Source: Micromonospora sp. WMMD1120
GTDB lineage: Bacteria; Actinomycetota; Actinomycetes; Mycobacteriales; Micromonosporaceae
Direction of reading: 5' to 3'
Assembly (NCBI RefSeq): GCF_029626235.1
Contig: NZ_JARUBO010000005.1
Span: 124,001 to 188,000 of the forward strand
DNA: 64,000 nt
Below the pieces are notes generated by a model that saw only the letters and a program-made list of their open reading frames with translations, was not told the origin of the DNA and searched no databases. A program made the position numbers and the translations under genes. Below, in pieces: positions 26,271-37,138 of the stretch (position 1 is its first letter; each line of letters opens with the position of its first letter).

Positions 26271-26702
26271 TCAGGCCGACAGGGTCTCGCGGACCGTCAA
26301 CGCGACGTCGATGTTGCCCCGGGTGGCGTTCGAGTAGGGGCACACCTGGTGGGCCTGCTCGACCAGCTGCTCGGCGGTCGCGCGGGGCACGGCGGGCAGG
26401 TCGACGACGAGCCGCACGGTGAGCCCGAAGCCGCCGCTGCCGTTCGGGCCGATGCCGACCTCGGCGCCGACGACGGAGCCGTTCACGTCGGCCTTGGCCC
26501 GGCGGGCCACCACCCGCAGCGCGCTGTGGAAGCAGGCGGCGTAGCCGGCGGCGAAGAGCTGCTCGGGGTTGGCCGCGCCGCCGGCGCCACCCATCTCCTT
26601 CGGCACGGCCAGGTCGAGCGCGAACGTGCCGTCGGAGGTCTCGACGTGGCCGTCCCGGCCGTCGCCGCTGGCGGTGGCGGACGCGGTGTAGAGAACCTGC
26701 AT
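26271..26702 (-). CDS. ohr: Organic hydroperoxide resistance protein
   Basis: Ohr is a thiol peroxidase that reduces organic hydroperoxides using two Cys residues. The 143-aa protein has both, in AACFHSALRVV and QVCPYSNATRGN, and begins with the standard MQVLYTASATA. The ATG at 26702 gives the canonical N-terminus; a GTG at 26711 overlaps the ohrR stop as GTGA and could also be used. It lies directly behind ohrR and should be induced when OhrR is oxidised. Confidence 0.95.
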   Translation of the reverse strand: MQVLYTASATASGDGRDGHVETSDGTFALDLAVPKEMGGAGGAANPEQLFAAGYAACFHSALRVVARRAKADVNGSVVGAEVGIGPNGSGGFGLTVRLVVDLPAVPRATAEQLVEQAHQVCPYSNATRGNIDVALTVRETLSA

Positions 26703-26707
26703 GATGG

Positions 26708-27154
26708 TCACTGCTCCTTCTGTCGGTGGATGGTGTCGGTGACCCGGGTGAGGGTGTCGCGCAGCGTGACCAACTCGTCGAGGTCCAGCCCGGTGGCCCG
26801 GGCGACGCACAGCGGGACGTGGTCGACCCGTTGCCGCAGGGCCCGACCCTGGTCGGTGAGCCCCACCTCGACCCGCCGCTCGTCGAGGGCCGACCGCCGC
26901 CGGACCACCAGGCCCGCCCCCTCCAGCCGCTTGAGCAGCGGGGAGAGGGTGCCGGAATCCAGTCGCAGCTCGGCGCCCAACTCGGACACGGTGCGGGCGT
27001 CGTCGGGGCGCTCCCAGAGCGCCAGCAGCACCAGGTACTGCGGGTAGGTCAGCCCGAACTCGTCGAGGAGCGGCCGGTAGACGTCGGTGAGCGCGCGCGA
27101 CGCGGTGTAGAGCGCGAAGCACACCTGCCGGCGCAGCACCAGGTCATCGGTCAC
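26708..27154 (-). CDS. ohrR: MarR-family organic peroxide sensor OhrR
   Basis: The 148-aa repressor has the reactive Cys near the N-terminus (RRQVCFALYTASRALT) and the Tyr residues that bind the sulfenate in OhrR (FGLTYPQYLVLLALWE). The winged helix follows as SELGAELRLDSGTLSPLLKRLEGAGLV. The frame is open to 27187, but that start lies inside an operator palindrome. GTG at 27154 is 6 nt downstream of a -10 and gives the usual length, so the mRNA is probably leaderless. The repressor should block its own promoter and the ohr gene behind it until organic peroxides oxidise the Cys. Confidence 0.92.
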   Translation of the reverse strand: MTDDLVLRRQVCFALYTASRALTDVYRPLLDEFGLTYPQYLVLLALWERPDDARTVSELGAELRLDSGTLSPLLKRLEGAGLVVRRRSALDERRVEVGLTDQGRALRQRVDHVPLCVARATGLDLDELVTLRDTLTRVTDTIHRQKEQ

Positions 27155-27160
27155 CGTTGA

Positions 27161-27189
27161 ACCGTAGCGCGCAATTAGGTTGTGCACAA
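27161..27189 (-). promoter_or_regulatory. Promoter of ohrR-ohr
   Basis: On the minus strand TTGTGC (27184-27189), 17-bp spacer and TACGGT (27161-27166) precede the GTG at 27154 by 6 nt. The -35 lies inside the OhrR palindrome. Confidence 0.65.
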
Positions 27190-27193
27190 CCTA
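27176..27193 (-). promoter_or_regulatory. OhrR operator, perfect 18-bp palindrome
   Basis: TAGGTTGTGCACAACCTA is a perfect palindrome that covers the -35 of the ohrR promoter. MarR-family sites are often of this TTGTGCACAA type, and its position would block RNA polymerase. Confidence 0.75.
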
Positions 27194-27224
27194 TCGGGCT
27201 GGGGCCGGGGTCGTCCGGCGTACC

Positions 27225-27614
27225 TCACCGGTCGCCGAGGTACGCCTCCAACTCCACCTCCACCAGGTGTTCCGGGTCCAGCAGGCCGGCGACCACCACA
27301 AGGGTCGCCGCCGGCCGGACCGCGCCGAAGACGACGTTGTGCGCCCGACCCACCTCGTCGGCGTGCAGTCGGTCCGTCACGTACATCCTGGTCCGGACCA
27401 CGTCACCGGGCTCCGCTCCCACCTCGGCGAGCGCCGCCAAGCCGATCCGCAGCGCCTGCGCGGTCTGCGCGGCGGCGTCACCCACGTGCGCCACCCGACC
27501 GTCCACCGTCGACGTGCAGCCGGCGGTGAAGACCCGGTCACCGGCCCGCACCACCCGGGCGTAGCCGTACCGCTGTTCCCAGGGACCGCCCGAGCCCAGC
27601 CGGGTGACGGTCAC
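27225..27614 (-). CDS. RidA/YjgF-family protein (enamine/imine deaminase)
   Basis: RidA proteins hydrolyse reactive 2-aminoacrylate made by PLP enzymes. The 129-aa protein has the typical ending [20 protein letters not shown], with the Glu of the active-site region, and the central [20 protein letters not shown] helix. The Arg that usually binds the carboxylate is not plain, so it may belong to a divergent RidA subgroup. GTG at 27614 overlaps the hisA stop as GTGA, so it is translated with hisA. A role in guarding his or trp metabolism against imines is an inference. Confidence 0.85.
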   Translation of the reverse strand: MTVTRLGSGGPWEQRYGYARVVRAGDRVFTAGCTSTVDGRVAHVGDAAAQTAQALRIGLAALAEVGAEPGDVVRTRMYVTDRLHADEVGRAHNVVFGAVRPAATLVVVAGLLDPEHLVEVELEAYLGDR

Positions 27615-28336
27615 GCCTCGGCCAGCGTCCGCAGCGCCTCGGCCACCGTGAAGGCGCCCGCGTACAGCGCCTTGCCGGCGATCACGCCCTCCACCCCCAC
27701 CGACTCCAGACCCGCCAACGCCCGCAGGTCGTCCAGTGTGGACACCCCGCCGGAGGCGATCACCGGACGGTCGGTACGGCCACACACCTCGCGCAGCAGG
27801 TCCAGGTTCGGCCCGCGCATCGTGCCGTCCTTGGTGATGTCGGTGACCACATACCGGCTCGCGCCCGCCTTGTCCAGGCGCTCCAGCACCTCGTACAGGT
27901 CACCGCCGTCCCGGGTCCACCCCCGCGCGGAGAGGGTGCGACCCCGCACGTCCAGCCCGATCGCCACCCGGTCGCCGTACTCCCCGACCACCCGGTCACA
28001 CCAGACCGGGTCCTCCAACGCGGCGGTGCCGATGTTGACCCGGGCCGCTCCGGTGCCCAACGCGGCGCGCAGCGACTCGTCGTCCCGGATGCCACCGGAG
28101 AGCTCCACCTTCACGTCCAACTGCCGCACCACCTCGGCGAGCAGGTGCGCGTTGGTGCCCCGCCCGAAGGCCGCGTCCAGGTCGACGAGGTGGATCCACT
28201 CCGCGCCGTCCTGCTGCCACGCCAGTGCGGCCTCCAACGGGTCACCGTAGACGCTCTCGCTTCCGAGTGCGCCCTGCACGAGCCGGACGGCCCGGCCGTC
28301 GGCGACATCCACGGCGGGCAACAGGGTGAGGCTCAA
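27611..28336 (-). CDS. priA: Phosphoribosyl isomerase A (HisA, probably also TrpF activity)
   Basis: PriA isomerises ProFAR in histidine synthesis and, in actinobacteria without trpF, also phosphoribosylanthranilate in tryptophan synthesis. The 241-aa barrel has Asp10 in [13 protein letters not shown] and the second acid in [11 protein letters not shown]. The phosphate loops SGGIRDD and ASGGVST are present. No trpF is next to trpC, trpB or trpA, which fits dual use. It lies in the minus-strand his run between the 28.35 kb membrane gene and ridA. Confidence 0.94.
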   Translation of the reverse strand: MSLTLLPAVDVADGRAVRLVQGALGSESVYGDPLEAALAWQQDGAEWIHLVDLDAAFGRGTNAHLLAEVVRQLDVKVELSGGIRDDESLRAALGTGAARVNIGTAALEDPVWCDRVVGEYGDRVAIGLDVRGRTLSARGWTRDGGDLYEVLERLDKAGASRYVVTDITKDGTMRGPNLDLLREVCGRTDRPVIASGGVSTLDDLRALAGLESVGVEGVIAGKALYAGAFTVAEALRTLAEA

Positions 28337-28350
28337 CGTCTTCTCCTCGA

Positions 28351-28674
28351 TCAGGTACGACGGTCCAGTGCGATCACCACGATCGCCGGCAGTACGAGCA
28401 ACAAGAGCACGATCAGCGCGACACGCAACGCCAGATTGTCGACGAGCGTCCAGATCAGGATCAGCGCCGCGCCGGTGAGCAGCACGATCGCGGCCCGCTC
28501 ACCTCGGGTGTGCCGGGCCAACCGCCCGGAGCGGCCCCGCCGCAGCCGTGGCGTCAACCGGCGGAACACCGCGCGACGGCGCTCCCGACGGGCGACCCGG
28601 CGCTGCCGGACCGCCCGCTCCCGGGCCTGCTCCGCCTCCCGCTGGGCCCGGCGACGGGCGCGTTCCCGACTCAC
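28351..28674 (-). CDS. Small basic membrane protein in the his cluster
   Basis: A 107-aa protein of unknown function. The first 60 residues are extremely Arg-rich ([20 protein letters not shown], then [11 protein letters not shown]) and likely helical and cytosolic. Two membrane helices follow ([18 protein letters not shown] and [19 protein letters not shown]). It is 14 bp upstream of priA and 36 bp after hisH, and so is part of the his transcript. Similar small membrane genes are found in his operons of related genera but have no role in the pathway. Confidence 0.7.
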   Translation of the reverse strand: MSRERARRRAQREAEQARERAVRQRRVARRERRRAVFRRLTPRLRRGRSGRLARHTRGERAAIVLLTGAALILIWTLVDNLALRVALIVLLLLVLPAIVVIALDRRT

Positions 28675-28710
28675 CGCGACACTCCACGACCGGACGTCGC
28701 GCGACGACGC

Positions 28711-29343
28711 TCACCCACCGCTGGGCAGTGTGGCCAACCAGTTGCGCAGCAGCGCGGCACCGGTGTCGGCGGACTTCTCCGGGTGGAACTGGGCCGCCGC
28801 GAGCGGCCCGCGCTCCACCGCGGCGACGAAGTCCTGGCCGTGGTGTGCGATGGTCACGGTGGCGCCGGCGGCGGCCAGCGCCGCCGGGTCGCCCACGGCG
28901 TACGAGTGCACGAAGTAGAACCGGCTCTGCTCGCCCAGCCCGGCGAAGAGCACCGACTCCCGGGGCGCCCGGACGGTGTTCCAGCCCATGTGCGGCAACC
29001 GGTCGGCGGCCAGCCGGGTCACCCCGCCGGGCAGCAACCCGAGCCCCTTGGTCACCACCCCGTGCTCGTCGCCGTGCTCGAAGAGCACCTGCATGCCCAC
29101 GCAGATGCCCAGCACCGGCCGGCCGGCGGCCACCCGCTCGGCGATCACCGGACCCGCACCGAGCGCCTCGATCCCGGCCATGCACGCGGCGTACGCCCCC
29201 ACGCCCGGCACCACCAGACCGTCGGCGGCAGCCGCGGCGGCCAGGTCGTCGGTCACCCGAACGTCCGCGCCGGCGGCGGCCAGGGCCCGCTCGGCCGAGC
29301 GCAGGTTGCCCGAACCGTAGTCGAGCACCACCACGTCGCTCAC
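28711..29343 (-). CDS. hisH: Imidazole glycerol phosphate synthase, glutaminase subunit
   Basis: HisH supplies ammonia to HisF by splitting glutamine. The 210-aa class I amidotransferase has the nucleophile in GICVGMQVLFE and the His-Glu pair in FHPEKS. GTG at 29343 has GGGGAG 5 nt upstream and overlaps the stop of the small membrane gene as GTGA. The frame is open further upstream, but the homology starts at VVVLDYGSGN. HisF is encoded 4 kb downstream. Confidence 0.96.
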   Translation of the reverse strand: MSDVVVLDYGSGNLRSAERALAAAGADVRVTDDLAAAAAADGLVVPGVGAYAACMAGIEALGAGPVIAERVAAGRPVLGICVGMQVLFEHGDEHGVVTKGLGLLPGGVTRLAADRLPHMGWNTVRAPRESVLFAGLGEQSRFYFVHSYAVGDPAALAAAGATVTIAHHGQDFVAAVERGPLAAAQFHPEKSADTGAALLRNWLATLPSGG

Positions 29344-29510
29344 GCGTTCTCCCCGGGCAGAAGCCACAACACCCCGCCGGCCGTGGCCAGCACGGCGAGC
29401 AGCGCGGTGATGATCACCGCTCCCTTCGGCGCGCCCTGCCGGTGCAGCGACCACGCCCCACCGACCAGCACCCCGGCCAGGATCAGCAACAACGTCGGCA
29501 ACGCGGTCAT
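29340..29510 (-). CDS. Very small membrane protein between hisB and hisH
   Basis: A 56-aa protein with two hydrophobic helices (LPTLLLILAGVLVGGAW and AVIITALLAVLATAGGVLWLL) joined by a short basic loop, SLHRQGAPKG. No family is recognised. ATG at 29510 follows GGAAGGTG at about 7 nt. The frame is open to 29579, but the upstream codons are the dispersed repeat. It overlaps hisH by GTGA and is likely translated with the his genes. Confidence 0.65.
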   Translation of the reverse strand: MTALPTLLLILAGVLVGGAWSLHRQGAPKGAVIITALLAVLATAGGVLWLLPGENA

Positions 29511-29516
29511 CAGCGA

Positions 29517-29568
29517 CACCTTCCATTCGCGACTGCGGGGCTCCGCTTCGCTGCACTCCTCGCGCTCA

Positions 29569-29571
<3 letters not shown>
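29517..29571 (-). repeat. Stop-to-Shine-Dalgarno repeat, single copy after hisB
   Basis: The unit begins right at the hisB stop (TGATGAGCGCGAGGAGTGC) and ends in GGAAGG, the ribosome site of the small membrane gene. It contains the GCGG-AGCC-CCGC hairpin. Same direction as transcription, as in the other copies. Confidence 0.9.
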
Positions 29572-32569
<2,998 letters not shown>

Positions 32570-32576
32570 CCTTGCG

Positions 32577-32582
32577 AGTCTA
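32577..32582 (-). promoter_or_regulatory. Candidate -10 (TAGACT) of the his operon
   Basis: TAGACT on the minus strand is 7 nt before the hisD GTG, with no Shine-Dalgarno. It suggests a leaderless his mRNA with no room for an attenuator. Confidence 0.5.
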
Positions 32583-32662
32583 GGCGGCCCACCCGGCGTC
32601 CACCCGGGCCGCCCGTACGCCGGGACGGTGAGCCGGGCCACGCCCGGCAGGGCGAGATTGGT

Positions 32663-32668
32663 TAGGCT
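32663..32668 (+). promoter_or_regulatory. Candidate -10 (TAGGCT) of the LON-domain gene
   Basis: TAGGCT is 7 nt before the GTG at 32676. With the hisD -10, two back-to-back leaderless promoters lie within the 106-bp divergent gap. Confidence 0.45.
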
Positions 32669-32675
32669 CGACCAT

Positions 32676-33380
32676 GTGACCGCACGGCTGCCGGTGTTCC
32701 CGCTCGCAACGGTGCTCTTTCCCGGTCTGGTGCTGCCGCTGCACATCTTCGAGGAGCGCTACCGGGCCCTGGTCCGACACCTGGTCGACCTGCCCGAGGG
32801 CGCCCCGCGCGAGTTCGGCGTGGTGGCCATCCAGGCCGGCTGGGAGGTCGCGCCCGCCGGCCCCGGCGAACGGGCGACGGCGGGCGTCGGCGACGTCACG
32901 CTGCACGAGGTGGGCTGCACCGCCGAGCTGCGCCAGGTGACCGAGCTGGCCGACGGCGGTTTCGACATCGTCACCGTCGGCCGGCGGCGGTTCCGGATCG
33001 CCGAGGTCGACGACAACGCCGCGCCCTACCTGACCGCCGACGTCGAGTGGCTGCCCGATCCGGGCGGGCCGGACGAGGTCGCCGATCTGCTGGCCGCCCG
33101 GGTGATCGCGGTGTTCCGGCAGTATCTCGGCCTGATCCGCGCCGACCCGGAGGAGATCTCCGAGCAGCTGCCGGAGGACCCGACGGTCCTCTCCCACCTG
33201 GTGGCGGCGACCGCGGCGCTCACCGTCGACGACCGGCAGCGCCTGCTGGCGATCGACGACACCGCCTCCCGGCTCCGCGCCGAGCTGCGGCTGCTCAACC
33301 GCGAGGCGGCTCTGTTGCGTCAGGTCCGGGCGGTTCCGGTGCCGCTGGCGGAGCTGGCGTCCCCACCGACACCCAACTGA
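32676..33380 (+). CDS. LON peptidase substrate-binding domain protein
   Basis: The 234-aa protein is a stand-alone LON N-terminal (LAN) domain with no ATPase or protease domain. It starts with the hallmark [26 protein letters not shown] and has [11 protein letters not shown] in the middle. Such proteins are common in actinobacteria; they may recognise unfolded substrates, but no partner is known. The 3' end overlaps the convergent membrane gene by 86 bp. Confidence 0.92.
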   Translation: MTARLPVFPLATVLFPGLVLPLHIFEERYRALVRHLVDLPEGAPREFGVVAIQAGWEVAPAGPGERATAGVGDVTLHEVGCTAELRQVTELADGGFDIVTVGRRRFRIAEVDDNAAPYLTADVEWLPDPGGPDEVADLLAARVIAVFRQYLGLIRADPEEISEQLPEDPTVLSHLVAATAALTVDDRQRLLAIDDTASRLRAELRLLNREAALLRQVRAVPVPLAELASPPTPN

Positions 33381-34188
33381 GCTGCGCCGGCTCGGGGCGC
33401 AGGTTGGGCCACCGGGACCAGCCGGCGAGCAGGGTGTACATGACGGCGGCGCCGAACGCCGGCAGCAGCAGGTTGCCGTGCGGCACCGGCAGCACCCCGA
33501 GCAGCCAGTCGACGCCGCCCGCCCGCAGGTCCGCGGGCTTGCCGAAGGACTGGCCGGCCGGCGCGGTGGCCAGCAACCGGTCGAAGGTGGCCAGGCCGAC
33601 GCGCCGCCCCACCTGCCACGCCACCGGCGCGGCGACCAGCGCGCCGAGCACCGCGGCCAGCAGTCCGACCGGGCCGCGCTGCCGACGCAGCACGAACCAG
33701 AGGGCGAACGCCGCGAGCAGCCCGAAGGCGAGACCGAGCAGGCTGAACCAGCCGTCCGCGGCGATCGGCTGCTCCGGTTGCGGCTCGGCGTAGATCGCCC
33801 CCTCGGCGGTCTTGAGCACCGGCGTGTCCGGCGCGAGCGCGGCCCAGAGCAACCCGAGCGGGATGCCCAGCGCGGCCAGCGCGAGCACCGCGCCGAGGAC
33901 CGTCGCCGCCGTGCGCAGCGGGCGACGAGGCTCGTCGAACCGCAGCTCCAACGAACTCTGGTACGCCGCCGAGGCGCCACCGTCCGGAAGGGGGCCGCCC
34001 ACCGACGGCGCGACCGGCGCGACAGGTCCGGGCGTCCCGTCCGCCGTGACCGCCTGTGGGGTGCCGGCGCCCGGTGGCGGGTCGGCCGGTGACCCGGCGG
34101 GCGGCGGTGTGGCGCCCGCCGGCTGGGCAGCGGCGGGTCGGTCGGGCTCGTCGACGGGGCGCGCGGGATCGGGGTTGTCCGGGCTCAC
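33295..34188 (-). CDS. Hypothetical membrane protein
   Basis: A 297-aa protein with a long Pro/Ala-rich N-terminus (residues 1-85) and four membrane helices: TAATVLGAVLALAALGI, FSLLGLAFGLLAAFALWFV, GLLAAVLGALVAAPVAW, and one near LLLPAFGAAVMYTLLAGW. No family is sure; it resembles DUF2567-type actinobacterial membrane proteins. ATG at 34188 is the only reasonable start. The last 28 codons overlap the LON-domain gene on the other strand. The MinD-like gene lies 56 bp upstream on the same strand, so the two may be cotranscribed. Confidence 0.75.
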   Translation of the reverse strand: MSPDNPDPARPVDEPDRPAAAQPAGATPPPAGSPADPPPGAGTPQAVTADGTPGPVAPVAPSVGGPLPDGGASAAYQSSLELRFDEPRRPLRTAATVLGAVLALAALGIPLGLLWAALAPDTPVLKTAEGAIYAEPQPEQPIAADGWFSLLGLAFGLLAAFALWFVLRRQRGPVGLLAAVLGALVAAPVAWQVGRRVGLATFDRLLATAPAGQSFGKPADLRAGGVDWLLGVLPVPHGNLLLPAFGAAVMYTLLAGWSRWPNLRPEPAQLSWVSVGTPAPPAAPEPPGPDATEPPRG

Positions 34189-34244
34189 CCGATGATCCTC
34201 TCAGGCCCGGTACCCGGCCGGGGCTCCGGTGGCGGCGGACCCGC

Positions 34245-35993
34245 TCACCGGGCGAACGGCTCCACCATCATGGCCGCCGCCCGCAGCCACGCCTGTCGGG
34301 TCTCCGGTTGGAGTTGGTGGTACTCGATCGACGAGCCGGTCTCCAGCGCCGGGTCGTACGGCACCACCGCCACACCCCGGGTGCGGGTCGCGAAGTGCCG
34401 CTCCAGGTCGTCCTGGAGGGGCGAGCGGCCCGGGGTCGGGCAGGAGATCAGGGTGATGGCGTTGTCCGCCAGCTCGCTCATGCCCTCCTCGTGCAGCAGG
34501 TCGAGCATCCAGTCCGCGCTGAACGCCGCGTCCTCGCGGGGAACCGTCGTCACCACCAGTTGGTCGGCGGCCTGCATCACGGTGCGCCAGTTGGGGCTCT
34601 CCACGTTGTTGCCGGTGTCCACGCAGACCACCTCGTGGGTGCGCCGCAGCAGCTCCAGCACCCGCCGGACGGTGAACTGGTCCAGTCGCTGCGCGAAGCG
34701 CGGGCTCTCCTCGCCGGCCAGCACGTCGTACGAGCCGTCGGAGGCGTGCCGGAGGTAGTCGTCGAGCCGGTCCAGAAGGGTCGCGCCCTCCAGGATCTCG
34801 ATCTGGGCCAGCTCGCTGACCAGGTGCCGGATCGTCCGGGCGTGCCGGGCGCTGCCGGCGCGCAGGCCGAGGGTGCCCCGTAGCTCGTTGTCGTCCCAGG
34901 CCAGTACGCCCTTGCCGCGCACGCTGCCGACGGTGGCGGCGGCGAGCACCGTGGCGGTCGTCTTGTGCACCCCACCCTTCGGGTTGGCGAAGGCGAACAC
35001 CCGGGGCGTGCCCAGGTCCCGGCGGAGCACCCCGTTGGCGCGCTCCTGCTCCTGGTCGACGCCCTGCGGGCGCCACTCGATCCGGGCCGGGTAGGAGCGC
35101 TCGGCGACCGCCGAGCCGACCGCCGGGGCGGGTGGCGTCGGCGGGACGGACGGCCGGGTGACCGGCGGCGCGGGAGGCGGGGCCACCGGCGGGGGTGGCG
35201 CGGCCACCGGATAGCCGGTCTCCGGCTGGTAGCCGGTCTCCAGCAGGGCGTAGCGCGACTCGACCGGCTGGTCGCCCGGCCGGTAGCCGTTGTCCAGCAG
35301 GGCGTAGCGCGACGGGACAGGTTCGGAGCCGCGCGGCGGCTCGGGCGCGGCCCGATAGTCCGGCTCGGGCGCGGCCCGATAGTCCGGCTCGGGCGCGGCC
35401 CGATAGTCCGGCTCGGGCGCGGCCCGGTAGTCCGGCGCGGCGCGGTAGCCCGGCTGCTCGGTGCGGTAACCCGGCTCGCTCCGGTAACCCGACTCGGCGC
35501 GGTAGTCCGGCCCGGCGCGGTAGTCCGGCTCGGACCGGTACGCCGGCTCCGCCTGGTACGCCGACTCGGACCGGTACGCCGGCTCACTCCGGTAGGCCGG
35601 CTCCGCCCGATAGGCCGGCTCGGACCGGTACGCCGGCTCGCCCCGGTAGTCCGGCTCGGACCGGTACGCCGGTTCGGCCCGGTAGTCCGGCTCGGCCCGG
35701 TAGGCGCTGTCGACGCGGTAGGTCCCCTCGGCCCGGTAACCGGGCTCCGCGCCGTACGACAGCTCGGAGGGGTGCCCGATGGCGGGGGCCCGGCCGGCGT
35801 AACCGTTGCCTGCCGCGCGCCGGGGCAGCGGGTCCGGCGGGGCCTCCTCGGCATGCCGGTCCGGTTCGGTCTGCTCGGCGCCGCGACCGCCCAACCGGGC
35901 ACGGTCCAACAGCGCGCGCCACCGCGGTGCTGGTTCGGCCGGCCGGCCCCAGCCGGTCTCACTGCCCTCCACGGCCCGCCCTCCCAGCGCCAT
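34245..35993 (-). CDS. MinD/ParA-like ATPase with a Tyr-Arg-Glu-Pro repeat domain
   Basis: The 582-aa protein has two parts. Residues 75-225 are tandem pentads such as YRAEP, YRSEP and DYRGE (about 20), followed by four DYRAAPEP octads. A Pro-rich linker follows. The C-terminal 270 residues form a SIMIBI ATPase with the deviant Walker A NPKGGVHKTT, a switch-like DDNELRGTLGL and VCVDTGNNVES. The nearest relatives by pattern are the MinD/ParA proteins linked to type VII secretion (EspI-like) and cell-pole functions. The Tyr/Arg-rich repeats look disordered and could bind partners or phase-separate. ATG at 35993 is preferred over the TTG just before it. The true role is unknown. Confidence 0.8.
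   Translation of the reverse strand: MALGGRAVEGSETGWGRPAEPAPRWRALLDRARLGGRGAEQTEPDRHAEEAPPDPLPRRAAGNGYAGRAPAIGHPSELSYGAEPGYRAEGTYRVDSAYRAEPDYRAEPAYRSEPDYRGEPAYRSEPAYRAEPAYRSEPAYRSESAYQAEPAYRSEPDYRAGPDYRAESGYRSEPGYRTEQPGYRAAPDYRAAPEPDYRAAPEPDYRAAPEPDYRAAPEPPRGSEPVPSRYALLDNGYRPGDQPVESRYALLETGYQPETGYPVAAPPPPVAPPPAPPVTRPSVPPTPPAPAVGSAVAERSYPARIEWRPQGVDQEQERANGVLRRDLGTPRVFAFANPKGGVHKTTATVLAAATVGSVRGKGVLAWDDNELRGTLGLRAGSARHARTIRHLVSELAQIEILEGATLLDRLDDYLRHASDGSYDVLAGEESPRFAQRLDQFTVRRVLELLRRTHEVVCVDTGNNVESPNWRTVMQAADQLVVTTVPREDAAFSADWMLDLLHEEGMSELADNAITLISCPTPGRSPLQDDLERHFATRTRGVAVVPYDPALETGSSIEYHQLQPETRQAWLRAAAMMVEPFAR
35337..35790 (-). repeat. In-frame repeats in the MinD-like gene
   Basis: Four 24-bp units (around 35337-35432) encode DYRAAPEP and are almost identical in DNA. 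About 20 degenerate 15-bp units up to 35790 encode YR-x-EP pentads. Units are multiples of 3, so copy changes would keep the frame. Confidence 0.85.
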
Positions 35994-36067
35994 CAATCTT
36001 CGTCTGACAGGCTACGAACCAAACCCTATTCGGACCACACCCGCACGCGCACACCAGCCGACGCACA

Positions 36068-37096
36068 TCACGACGACGTCGGGGTCGGCGGCTCGACGTC
36101 GAGGGTGTCCGGCGAGGTGGTGACGCCCGACGGCGTCGACAGGGTGGGTTCCGGTGTGAACGGCTCGGGTGACGGAATCGTCACGACCGGTGCTGATTCC
36201 GACGATTCGCCCAGCGTCGGCGAGGGCGACGTCGCGCTCGGCGTCGACGCCGGCCGCTCGGGCGCGGTCGGCTGCGGGGTGGGCCCGGTGTCGGCCGGCG
36301 GGCGCACCACGTCGCGCTGCTCGGGCAGCGGCGGCGTGAAGACCGTGCGGTCCAGCCGGTACACCTCGGGGGCGGGGTCGACCGCCCGCACGTCGGGTCG
36401 GGTCGCGACGCCGCGAAGGACCACCGGCGTCGCCCGCACCACCGCCGCGTAGACGCAGGAGCAGCCGAGGCGGTACGCGGCCGCCTCGGCGGCGGCCACC
36501 TCGGCGCCGCCGAGGTAGCGCTCCCGCAGCTCCCGCTCGCCCGCGTCGGCGCCCCGCACCGCGGCGGCCCGCGCCCGGTAGTCGGCGGCCTCGTCGTCCT
36601 TGCGGGTCGCCACCCTTGCCATCCCGGCGAGCACGTCGTCCGGCACCCGCAGGGCGGGAATCTTGACGATCTCGGTCTGCCGGCCGGGCAGCGGCACCCG
36701 CCCGAACACCGTCGAGACCGGCACGTCGCCGAGGACCTGCGCCAGCCGCTGCGGCGGCAGGTACGTGTCGAGTGTGACGAGCGCGTACGTCGTACCCTCG
36801 GCGGTTTGGGCGGACGCGTGGAGCGCGGCCAGGTCGGCCGCCGCGGACCGCAGGTAGCCGGGGACGGAGTCACCCTCGGAGACGCCGACCCGGGTCACCT
36901 CGCCCACCGTCCGGTCGCCGACCGGCGTGTCGTCGACGGCCCAGACCGCGGTGCCCAGCACCGCCGCCGCGGAGAGCACGGCGGCCCAGGTGAGCACCCC
37001 GGACCGCGCCGACCGGTCGCCCAACCGGGCGACGGTCCGGCTCAGCCGCGGCAGCAGCCGCTGGTCCAACTGCCGCAGCAGATCGCCGGCGCGCAC
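36068..37096 (-). CDS. Hypothetical single-pass membrane protein
   Basis: A 342-aa protein with one membrane helix (TWAAVLSAAAVLGTAVWAV, about 35-53). An extracytoplasmic domain follows that contains YALVTLDTYLPPQRLAQVLGD and a Cys pair in RLGCSCVYAAVV. The C-terminus from residue 255 is a Pro/Thr/Ser-rich tail (many PxPT and SPSP). No family is recognised. GTG at 37096 has GAGGGG 9 nt upstream. It lies between the MinD-like gene (71 bp) and the pseudouridine synthase gene (42 bp), all on the minus strand; a link with the MinD-like ATPase is possible but unproven. Confidence 0.7.
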   Translation of the reverse strand: MRAGDLLRQLDQRLLPRLSRTVARLGDRSARSGVLTWAAVLSAAAVLGTAVWAVDDTPVGDRTVGEVTRVGVSEGDSVPGYLRSAAADLAALHASAQTAEGTTYALVTLDTYLPPQRLAQVLGDVPVSTVFGRVPLPGRQTEIVKIPALRVPDDVLAGMARVATRKDDEAADYRARAAAVRGADAGERELRERYLGGAEVAAAEAAAYRLGCSCVYAAVVRATPVVLRGVATRPDVRAVDPAPEVYRLDRTVFTPPLPEQRDVVRPPADTGPTPQPTAPERPASTPSATSPSPTLGESSESAPVVTIPSPEPFTPEPTLSTPSGVTTSPDTLDVEPPTPTSS

Positions 37097-37138
37097 GGGC
37101 GGGATCCCCTCTGTGGATCGGTGTGGGGCGGTCGCCGC

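Noticed and set aside
34577-35962. Long minus-strand frame within the MinD-like gene
   Set aside because: A repeat-driven shadow frame rich in Arg, Thr and Pro; the ATPase motifs are in the other frame.
34245-35993. Chromosomal parA
   Set aside because: No parB or parS sites nearby and the Walker A and repeat domain are unlike canonical ParA.
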